Source: Apostichopus japonicus (lineage: Eukaryota > Echinodermata > Holothuroidea > Aspidochirotida > Stichopodidae). Taken from it: a stretch of DNA of 64,000 nt. The position numbers were made by a program, and so were the translations under genes. Location of the stretch: the NCBI RefSeq assembly GCF_037975245.1, contig NC_092561.1, positions 15,631,001 through 15,695,000 of the forward strand, written 5' to 3'. Below the pieces are notes generated by a model. The model did not search any database. It was not told the origin of the DNA and saw nothing but the letters and a program-made list of their open reading frames with translations. Positions 54,525 to 64,000 of this stretch are shown here, piece by piece. Positions within the stretch are counted from its first letter, which is position 1. Every line of letters begins with the position of its first letter.

Positions 54525-57500
54525 CCCTCCCCACATAACAAAATCACCAACCCCTGCGAACAAAGTAGTGTGGGGGAGCGGGGCTCCTTGGTAACCCGGT
54601 GGCTAGAGTGCTTGTGAGCTAAACAACACAGTCACCGGGAGGGGTGTACCCTTCATTATCCTTCAAGCCAATCCGGTATGGAGGGAGGGGGTGGCGGGGG
54701 GGGAGGTCAACCCGCCACTCATTACAATCATGAAGAAGGAAAGTGCTCGTTTTATTTACATAAAATGATACATATCCTAATTTTGCAGGAACAATACACA
54801 TAATCATACGCAGAACACATACAAGAGGGGGGGCTGATGATTATAAGATGAAAAAGCTTAGTATCAATACAGATATAAGCGGGGGCTGGGGGTTGCCAAA
54901 CACATACAATGTATATTCTATAATACAAATTGACCAGCCAACAATTGTGGAACTTTTGGCTCTGTGGCCAACAATTGTGGCACTTTTGGCTCTGTGGCCA
55001 GCAATTGTGGAACTTTTGGCTCTGTGGCCAGCAATTGTGGAGTTTCGGACCTTCGCTTTTAGGCGGGAAATATATAGCGGGTGCGGCAGAATCCTTTTCG
55101 TATTGAATTGACACGTAGATTTCATACACCATTATCATTGACTGGAAGGACTACTTAAAGGGTATAGCCTACCGAGGGGCGGTAAATTAGTCTTTGCCTA
55201 ATCTCTTACGTGTTTTTATTTTCTTCTTTTTAATCCCAACATGACTGAAAGCCAATCCCGACCCCTCCCTTTACAAAAAAACAAAAGAAGCACCAAACCC
55301 TGCGAACAAAGAAGTGTGGGGGTCGGGGTTCATTAGGAACCCAGTGGCTCGAGTGCTTGTGAGCTTATAAACACAGTCACTGGTAGGGGTATATGCGCTT
55401 CTCTATCCTTAAAGGTACTCCGGTAGGGGAGTTCCACTCTGCCCCCTCCTTATCACACTCACGAAGAAGGAAAGTGCTCGTCTTATTTACATAATATACT
55501 CCATACCTACGTGTAGTTGAGTATAGATCCCCCGCCATCGTTTGTTGATACCCCCAAAAATAAATCAGATCTTAATCTTTCAAGAACAGTACACACACTC
55601 ATACGCAGAACACATCAAACAAGAGGGGGCTGATGATTATAGGATTAAAAAAGCTTGCTTGACAAGGTTCCTGTGGCAAACTCAATGCATATAGAAATAC
55701 AATTTATTTTAATTGGGAGAATCTAATACGTTTGGAAGACGGGCACATACATTGGAAGCCTAGCATCAATACAGATGTAAGCGGGGGCTGGGGGTTGCAG
55801 TGAACATAGAATGCATATTCTCTGACACAAATTGACCATCCAACAATTGTGGCACTTTTGGCTCTGTGGCCAACAATTGTGGCACTTTTGGCTCTGTGGC
55901 CAGCAATTGTGGAACTTTTGGCTCTGTGGCCAGCAATTGTGGAGTTTCGGACCTTCGCTTTTAGGCGGGAAAAATATAGCGGTTGCGGCAGAATCCTTTT
56001 CGTATTGAATTGACACGTAGATTTCATACACCATTATCATTGACTGGAAGGACTACTTAAAGGGTATAGCCTACCGAGGGGCGGTAAATTAGCCTTTGCC
56101 TAATCTCTTAGGTGTTTCTATTTTCTTCTTTTTAATCCCAACATGATTGAAAGCCAATCCCGACCCCTCCCTTTACAAAAAAACAAAAGAAGCACCAAAC
56201 CCTGCGAACAAAGAAGTGTGGGGGTCGGGGTTCATTAGGAACCCAGTGGCTCGAGTGCTTGTGAGCTTATAAACACAGTCACTGGTAGGGGTATATGCGC
56301 TTCTCTATCCTTAAAGGTACTCCGGTAGGGGAGTTCCACTCTGCCCCCTCCTTATCACACTCACGAAGAAGGAAAGTGCTCGTCTTATTTACATAATATA
56401 CTCCATACCTACGTGTAGTTGAGTATAGATCCCCCGCCATCGTTTGTTGATACCCCCAAAAATAAATCATATCTTAATCTTTCAAGAACAGTACACACAC
56501 TCATACGCAGAACACATCAAACAAGAGGGGGCTGATGATTATAGGATTAAAAAAGCTTGCTTGACAAGGTTCCTGTGGCAAACTCAATGCATATAGAAAT
56601 ACAATTTATTTTAATTGGGAGAATCTAATACGTTTGGAAGACGGGCACATATATTGGAAGCCTAGCATCAATACAGATGTAAGCGGGGGCTGGGGGTTGC
56701 AGTGAACATAGAATGCATATTCTCTGACACAAATTGACCAGCCAACAATTGTGGCACTTTTGGCTCTGTGGCCAACAATTGTGGCACTTTTGGCTCTGTG
56801 GCCAGCAATTGTGGAACTTTTGGCTCTGTGGCCAGCAATTGTGGAGTTTCGGACCTTCGCTTTTAGGCGGGAAAAATATAGCGGTTGCGGCAGAATCCTT
56901 TTCGTATTGAATTGACACGTAGATTTCATACACCATTATCACTGACTGGAAGGACCACTTAAAGGGAATAGCCTACCGAGGGGCGGTAAATTAGCCTTTG
57001 CCTAATCTCTTAGGTGTTTTTATTTTCTTCTTTTTAATCCCAACATGATTGAAAGCCAATCCCGACCCCTCCCTTTACAAAAAAACAAAAGAAGCACCAA
57101 ACCCTGCGAACAAAGAAGTGTGGGGGTCGGGGTTCATTAGGAACCCAGTGGCTCGAGTGCTTGTGAGCTTATAAACACAGTCACTGGTAGGGGTATATGC
57201 GCTTCTCTATCCTTAAAGGTACTCCGGTAGGGGAGTTCCACTCTGCCCCCTCCTTATCACACTCACGAAGAAGGAAAGTGCTCGTCTTATTTACATAATA
57301 TACTCCATACCTACGTGTAGTTGAGTATAGATTCCCCCGTCATCGTTTGTCGATACCCCCAAAAATAAATCATATCTTAATCTTTCAAGAACAGTACACA
57401 CACTCATACGCAGAACAAATCAAACAAGAGGGGGCTGATGATTATAGGATTAAAAAAGCTTGCTTGACAAGGTTCCTGTGGCAAACTCAATGCATATAGA

Positions 57501-58086
57501 AATACAATTTATTTTAATTGGGAGAATCTAATACGTTTGGAAGACGGGCACATATATTGGAAGCCTAGCATCAATACAGATGTAAACGGGGGCTGGGGGT
57601 TGCAGTGAACATAGAATGCATATTCTCTGACACAAATTGACCATCCAACAATTGTGGCACTTTTGGCTCTGTGGCCAACAATTGTGGCACTTTTGGCTCT
57701 GTGGCCAGCAATTGTGGAACTTTTGGCTCTGTGGCCAGCAATTGTGGAGTTTCGGACCTTCGCTTTTAGGCGGGAAAAATATAGCGGTTGCGGCAGAATC
57801 CTTTTCGTATTGAATTGACACGTAGATTTCATACACCATTATCACTGACTGGAAGGACCACTTAAAGGGAATAGCCTACCGAGGGGCGGTAAATTAGCCA
57901 TTGCCTAATCTCTTAGGTGTTTTTATTTTCTTCTTTTTAATCCCAACATGATTGAAAGCCAATCCCGACCCCTCCCTTTACAAAAAAACAAAAGAAGCAC
58001 CAAACCCTGCGAACAAAAAAGTGTGGGGGTCGGGGTTCATTAGGAACCCAGTGGCTCGAGTGCTTGTGAGCTTATAAACACAGTCA
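54525..58086. repeat. 902-bp macrosatellite, insertion 2
   Basis: Two partial and three full copies. The block TGACTGGAAGGAC starts at 55139, 56041, 56943 and 57846, so periods are 902, 902 and 903 bp. The first copy is shorter and more diverged. Each copy contains four 30-bp subrepeats built on CAATTGTGG(A/C)ACTTTTGGCTC, near 54938-55057, 55840-55960, 56742-56862 and 57645-57764. These resemble the terminal motif of insertion 2 (AATTGTGGGGCTTCTGACCC). Confidence 0.9.
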
Positions 58087-58087
58087 A

Positions 58088-58172
58088 CATTGGGGTGGTG
58101 GTGGGGTGGGGTGGGTGGGGGTAGGTGGGGGTAGGTGGGGGTAGGTGGGGGTAGGTGGGGTCGGGAGGGATT
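58088..58172. repeat. G-rich minisatellite, insertion 2
   Basis: Tandem GGGGGTAGGTG units with many G runs on the plus strand, replacing the expected continuation of the last 902-bp copy. Sequence of this kind can form G-quadruplexes. Confidence 0.85.
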
Positions 58173-58229
58173 GCAGGGCCCAGGCAGACAAAGTAGTGAA
58201 TGTAAAAACTATGAAATACCAATAATAAG

Positions 58230-58290
58230 ACAAACTCAATCTTTTGAATATATTCTCAATCTTTTGAATCTCAATCTTTTGAATATTGTA
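58230..58290. repeat. Short CTCAATCTTTTGAAT repeats
   Basis: Three imperfect copies of CTCAATCTTTTGAAT between the minisatellite and the 157-bp satellite. Confidence 0.7.
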
Positions 58291-58312
58291 ATACATTAAA
58301 AAGCTAAAAACA

Positions 58313-59940
58313 TTACCAGCATAATCATCACACCAATAAATAAACCATGTAAAATCAGACATGTTCTAGTTGAACAGTTTTAAAACTCACAACCCTCTAC
58401 CCCTGCCCGCCCCCTGTAGTGGAGAGAGTGAATTTCACAATTAAAATATTTCACAATGAACTAATAGGGTGAACAGCAAAATCATCACACCAATAAATAA
58501 ACCATGTAGAATCAGATAGGTTCTAATTGAACAGTTTTAAAATTCACAACCCTCTGCCCCTGCCCGTCCCCTGTGGTGAAGAGAGTGAAGTTTTCAATTA
58601 TTATATTTAACAATGAACTAATAGGGTGAACAGCATAATCATCACACCAATAAATAAACCATGTAGAATCAGATAGGTTCTAATTGAACAGCTTTAAAAT
58701 TCACAACCCTCTGCCCCTGCCTGCCCCCTGTGGTGAAGAGAGTGAAGTTTTCAATTATTATATTTAACAATGAACTAATAGGGTGAACAGCATAATCATC
58801 ACACCAATAAATAAACCATGTAGAATCAGATAGGTTCTAATTGAACAGCTTTAAAATTCACAACCCTCTGCCCCTGCCTGCCCCCTGTGGTGAAGAGAGT
58901 GAAGTTTTCAATTATTATATTTAACAATGAACTAATAGGGTGAACAGCATAATCATCACACCAATAAATAAACCATGTAGAATCAGATAGGTTCTAATTG
59001 AACAGCTTTAAAATTCACAACCCTCTGCCCCTGCCTGCCCCCTGTGGTGAAGAGAGTGAAGTTTTCAATTATTATATTTAACAATGAACTAATAGGGTGA
59101 ACAGCATAATCATCACACCAATAAATAAACCATGTAGAATCAGATAGGTTCTAATTGAACAGCTTTAAAATTCACAACCCTCTGCCCCTGCCTGCCCCCT
59201 GTGGTGAAGAGAGTGAAGTTTTCAATTATTATATTTAACAATGAACTAATAGGGTGAACAGCATAATCATCACACCAATAAATAAACCATGTAGAATCAG
59301 ATAGGTTCTAATTGAACAGTTTTAAAATTCACAACCCTCTGCCCCTGCCTGCCCCCTGTGGTTAAGAGAGTGAATTTCTCAATTATTATATTTAACAATG
59401 AACTAATAGGGTGAACAGCATAATCATCACACCAATAAATAAACCATGTAGAATCAGATAGGTTCTAATTGAACAGCTTTAAAATTCACAACCCTCTGTC
59501 CCTGCCTGCCCCTGCCTGCCCCCTGTGGTGAAGAGAGTGAATTTCTCAATTATTATATTTAACAATGAACTAATAGGGTGAACAGCATAATCATCACACC
59601 AATAAATAAACCATGTAGAATCAGATAGGTTCTAATTGAACAGCTTTAAAATTCACAACCCTCTGCCCCTGCCTGCCCCTGCCTGCCCCTGCCTGCCCCT
59701 GCCTGCCCCCTGTGGTGAAGAGAGTGAATTTCTCAATTATTATATTTAACAATGAACTAATAGGGTGAACAGCATAATCATCACACCAATAAATAAACCA
59801 TGTAGAATCAGATAGGTTCTAATTGAACAGTTTTAATTTCAAAATTATAATATTAAACTATATAGGTATAGTGTGAACAGCATTATCATCACACCCTTAA
59901 ATAAACCATATAGAATCAGATAGGTTTTAATGTAACAGAG
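58313..59940. repeat. 157-bp satellite array, insertion 2
   Basis: About ten copies. ATAGGGTGAACAGC starts at 58621, 58778, 58935, 59092, 59249, 59406, 59573 and 59760, giving five periods of exactly 157 bp, then 167 and 187 bp. The longer units gain one and three extra copies of a 10-bp CCTGCCCCTG subrepeat. The first and last copies are diverged. Confidence 0.93.
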
Positions 59941-60630
59941 TTGATGATAAAGGACTGTTTTCAATGAGATAATCCAAGCTTCCTGTGGGTGCAGCTATAC
60001 TGCAAGTGTTAACATCTAAGTGGTGTGAAGATTAAATGAAAGAGAAAATGCAAACACTGCATATACTACAACATTCATCCCCCCTCCCACATGCACCAAT
60101 CTCCTTATGAAGTGACTAAAGAATGACAATGTACTCTGAACTGATTTTCCCCTTCGACTACCAATATCCCCCGATCCCCCTAGGTTTTTCCTCCCCTAGC
60201 TTGGCACCGGGATATTCCAAAACATTGTACATGGATTCATTCATATATGAAAAGCAATGGTCTTGTATAACTTTATACAACCAGTCCAAGGTTGTTTGCT
60301 CAAAGCATATTTTAAAGAAACAACCCAAACACATTAAAACATTCCTAAAATCAGTTCAATGCACCTGTAGGTTATATGTATATATACAACAGAAAGCACT
60401 ACAGTACATAGCCTATGCACAACACATAGTGTGTATAATTGTTCAGTTGTTTCAATGATGAACTCTCATAGCTAGTCACATCACACAGGTCATATATGTT
60501 GGACACAAGAATGCCTCCTTTGGTAGGTGTATGGAAGTGCAGCACAGCAGTGTGCTATGCATGCACACAGTATTTTCATATGGTAGTCAGCATAGACCAA
60601 TGTTCATTATAATTTGTTTGAAAATAAGTA
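59941..60630. other. Non-repetitive stretch of insertion 2
   Basis: A 111-codon plus-strand frame at 60123-60458 begins with ATG but resembles nothing I know and has no supporting context. I do not call it a gene. Confidence 0.5.
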
Positions 60631-63600
60631 CATGTAGTAAAGCTGCATGTAGTGTGGTACTCTTTTCAAGGTGGTGTAGTTTTAGTCCCATATTTGACAG
60701 AAGGAACACATTGGGCCAAATTTCATGGCTTTTAGTAGAAGATTACAAATATTCAGACTAACATGAACAGTTTCAGAACTGTAGCTCTTCATTTTAAGTA
60801 GATATTAGGCCTCAAAATAACCACACATCCTATCTAAATAACTAGTGTACACAAAACTTCTAGTACATTATCAAAACTGTACTGGAAAAATAGGGCAAAA
60901 TAGGAAATTTTGGAATAAATACCTTAGTTTATGTCTTCTCTAGTAAAGTTTAAATGTGTTCAAGACCACATGCACTATTTTGGACTTTCAACTCCAATTT
61001 GTCATCAAAAAATAACCAAAATACTATACCATGTGCAGACCTTTTACATGTAGTAAAGCTGCACGTAGTGTGGTACTCTTTTCAAGGGGGTGTAGTTTTA
61101 GTCATTTCAACCACCAAAAATCATATCAAATTAACAAGACAGATATCCTTTCACACTATAGACATTCATTCAAGCTCACATTTACATTTTCTAGATTTTT
61201 TATGGATCTTTTTATGAGAAAGGACAAAAAATACATAACTGTAGCCTTCAGAAACTATGTAAGGTCTATGCACCGTGAACACTACAATACTCAATCATCT
61301 TAGTTTTATGGTATAAATATGTCAATTTTCAGATATAAACCATATATTTATGTTCATTTATCAAAGATTACACACATGTGAGATCACATGCCAATTTTCA
61401 AGCATTTTTATTCATTTCTTGATCAGAAAATTAACAAAATGCTATACACTTTCTGGAACAGTGGTGTGTAGTTCAGTTGTATGAATCGTGCTGTCACATA
61501 TTAGGTGGTCTAGTTTCAGCCCTGTCATTGATACCAAATCACATCAAATACTCACGACTTTCTACTTTTCGTCATAAAACACTTTTTGAAGATAAATGTC
61601 ATTCATTTTAACAATATTGGCTGAATATTTTTTCTCAAAAGAAGGTAAATGCATGAGTGCAATCCTAAGGTAATCACAGCATTATTCATTTTCAACAATA
61701 TAACACCCAAGTCTATGCTAGTTTAATGTTAAAATCGGTAGATTTTTTAGCAGCAACCTCCTTAATATGTACCATTAATGATTTCAAAGATTGTCTTGAG
61801 CTGATTTCTACCTCTAAATGCAGTAGAAATTATTATTTAAGAAAGAAATGAGACAAATTGTAAGACTTGACAAAATCCTATACATTTCTAGTAAAGCACG
61901 TGTAGGCCTACAAAGACTAGTGCTGAAAGCTCTGATCGTCAACTACAACTTGACTCGGGAAACTTCTTCGCCCTAATTTCAGCAAGAATAAAATATTGTA
62001 ATAATGCTTCCTAATTTAAGAAACTATTATTTCTACATGAATCTTGCTCAGAAATTGTGGAGGACCGATATTTTGAGAGAAATCCTACTATTTATCGCCT
62101 CGTGAGAACATGATTTTGCAACGATTGTTATAAGTGATGAAGGGATACGATGGTCGTTTGTACAAATATGAAACTGTCAATGAAAAACGCCTGCCATGTT
62201 GTCTTTTAAACGTACATTTTCAGATGAATCAAATTTGAAGTAAAATAATTCGTGTTCTTTAAAATGGTGTGAATTTCAAAACTTTTAACGCCTACTTAGG
62301 AAAGAAATCGTCAATTTCGTGGGCCATTCCAAACTTGACCTATGTACCAATTTAACGTTCGAACCATATACGTAGCCTACACAGTATAGGTCTATGGGTA
62401 CAATCACGAGTTTGTTCACTATTTCGGGCTGTATAATTAGGTCAAATAGTGAGTTACCATCACAATTATGGCAGTTTTGGATAGAAAACAGTTATATATA
62501 CTGGCAGACAAAATTTTAAGATAATCTCAATATTTTTTGTGCTAAATTCAGCCGAAGTTCGAAAATGTACTACATCGAGACTGGTCCTATGGAATGGGTA
62601 TAGGCCTTTATCGTACACGATTTTTGCAATTGGTACAATCTAGACCTTGGTCAGTTTTCGGACTGTAATTAGGCCAAATGGCAACTAATCATCGGCAACT
62701 TAGATGATTTAAGAAGAAAACAAAATTTCCTGATCACAAACACTTTTTCGAGTAACTGAATAAAGGATTTGACTATCAAATAAGCCCAATTCTATCAATG
62801 TACTAGATCGTAACAATTAGTGTATTGGTTGATACGCAATATATATGGTCTATGGTACAATCACGAAGTTGGTCAGTTTTCGGGCTGTAATTAGGTCAAA
62901 TAGTAAGTTATCCTCACAATTATGGCAGTTTTGGATAAGAAAATTATTTAGATATCATATCAATCAAAATTTAAGTTAATCTTATCATTTTTTGTGCTAA
63001 ATTCAGCCGAAGTTCGAAAATGTACTAAATCGAGACTGGTCCTATGGAATGATATAGGCCTTTATCGTACACGGTTTTTGGAATTGGTACAATCTAGACC
63101 TTGGTCAGTTTTTGGACTGTAATTAGGTCCAAATGGCAAGTAATCGTCAACAACTCATAAGTTTTGGAAAGATTACAGAATTTAAAAAGCACAAACATCT
63201 TTTTCGACTCTTTACATGATTATTTTGTGAAGAAATTAGCCAAATTTTGAGAGAAGACCTCCTCCACGGTGTGTAAATAGCCTATTAGCAGCATTTCAGA
63301 CACAGTCATATTGTGATGAGGGCTAGAATTAGTCCCATTATTGACAGAAGGAACACATTGGGCCAACTTTCATGGCTTTTAGTAGAAGATTACAAATATT
63401 CCGACTAACATGAACAGTTTTAGAACTTTAGCTCTTCATTTTAAGTAGATATTAGGCCTCAAAATAACCACACATCCTATCTAAATAACTAGTGTACACA
63501 AAACTTCTAGTACATTATCAAAACTGTACTAGTAAAATAGGGCAAAATAGGAAATTTTGGAATAAATACCTTAGTTTATGTCTTCTCTAGTAAAGTTTAA

Positions 63601-64000
63601 ATGTGTTCAAGACCACATGCACTATTTTGGACTTTCAACTCCAATTTGTCATCAAAAAATAACCAAAATACTATACCATGTGCAGACCTTTTACATGTAG
63701 TAAAGCTGCACGTAGTGTGGTACTCTTTTCAAGGGGGTGTAGTTTTAGTCCCATATTTGACAAAAGGAACACATTGGGCTAAATTTCATGGCTTTTAGTA
63801 GAAGATTACAAATATTCAGACTAACATGAACAGTTTCAGAACTGTAGCTCTTCATTTTAAGTAGATATTAGGCCTCAAAATAACCACACATCCTATCTAA
63901 ATAACTAGTGTGCACAAAACTTCTAGTACATTATCAAAACTGTACTAGTAAAATAGGGCAAAATAGGAAATTTTGGAATAAATACCTTAGTTTATGTCTT
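60630..64000. repeat. Insertion-1-type repeats in insertion 2
   Basis: Diverged copy of the ~3.1-kb higher-order repeat: the GGGGGTGTAGTTTTAGTCATTT block near 61085, GAAAGAAATGAGACAAATTG near 61841, and TATAGGCCTTTATCGTACAC at 62599-62618 and again near 63053. The last is also found in insertion 1 (28557-28576). A ~416-bp segment from about 63340 is repeated in tandem at the window end, with another copy near 60690. Confidence 0.82.

Larger units (their letters stand above)
53529..64000. mobile_element. Insertion 2: second giant element in H2A (left part; right end outside window)
   Basis: At least 10.47 kb. If the target is the same GCAAAGGC (53521-53528), the element starts CAGCTGCACC; the relic at 4173 is preceded by TAGCTGCA, which supports a YAGCTGCA tip. 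The two bases CA at 53529-53530 could equally be H2A sequence, so the exact start is uncertain by 2 bp. The end carries GGGGCTTCTGACCC-like motifs resembling those of insertion 1, and the distal part has the same repeat family as the interior of insertion 1. No transposase or other known protein is recognised. The right boundary and its duplication are not in the window. Confidence 0.7.

Noticed and set aside
54590-54650. tRNA-like or SINE promoter in the 902-bp repeat (GTGGCTAGAGTGCTTG)
   Set aside because: It resembles an A box weakly, but no B box (GGTTCGANTCC) at a suitable distance was found.

Overview
This is a window of animal nuclear DNA from a tandem array of replication-dependent core histone genes that has been broken twice by very large repeat-filled insertions. 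All histone genes are intronless and most end in the animal histone 3' stem-loop instead of a poly(A) signal. Histone H4 has Cys at mature position 73 where most animals have Thr; this Cys is known from sea urchin H4. I therefore suggest an ambulacrarian, probably an echinoderm, with moderate confidence. No H1 gene is present.

Layout. The repeat unit is about 5.77 kb and reads H4 (+), H2B (-), H2A (+), H3 (-). H2B/H2A and H3/next H4 are divergent pairs with shared promoter regions. H4/H2B and H2A/H3 converge on spacers of about 2.0 and 1.2 kb. Unit 1 is 1-5772, unit 2 is 5773-11518 (5746 bp, lacking the H4 stem-loop), and unit 3 is 11519-17289. Unit 4 starts at 17290, is interrupted at 20976, and resumes at 47749-49840. 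Unit 5 runs from 49841 to 53528 and is interrupted there to the end of the window. Apart from homopolymer lengths and the unit 2 deletion, the units look the same by eye, as expected under concerted evolution.

Insertion 1 (20977-47748, 26,772 bp) sits inside H2A codons 12-14 of unit 4 and is flanked by an exact 8-bp duplication, GCAAAGGC. If the insert and one duplication are removed, the unit length returns to 5771 bp. Its two ends carry clusters of a 16-bp motif, CAGGGGCYTTYTGCCC, mostly in opposite orientations. The interior is AT-rich, without a credible gene, and is built from degenerate ~215-245 bp monomers. These are organised into a 241-bp array, five ~3.1-4.9 kb higher-order repeats and a 428-bp dimer array.

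Insertion 2 (53529 to beyond 64000) breaks H2A of unit 5 at the same place, but its end sequence is different. It begins with palindromes made from a related motif, followed by a 902-bp macrosatellite, a G-rich minisatellite, a 157-bp satellite and then repeats homologous to the interior of insertion 1.

The main hypothesis is a family of giant, apparently non-autonomous, TIR-like elements that target one site in the multicopy H2A gene. The target (CAGGGCAAAGGCC) closely resembles the motif the first element carries at its own ends. The 8-bp duplication, the shared insertion point and the motif similarity are seen directly; site-specific transposition is inference. Three of the five H2A copies in the window remain intact.
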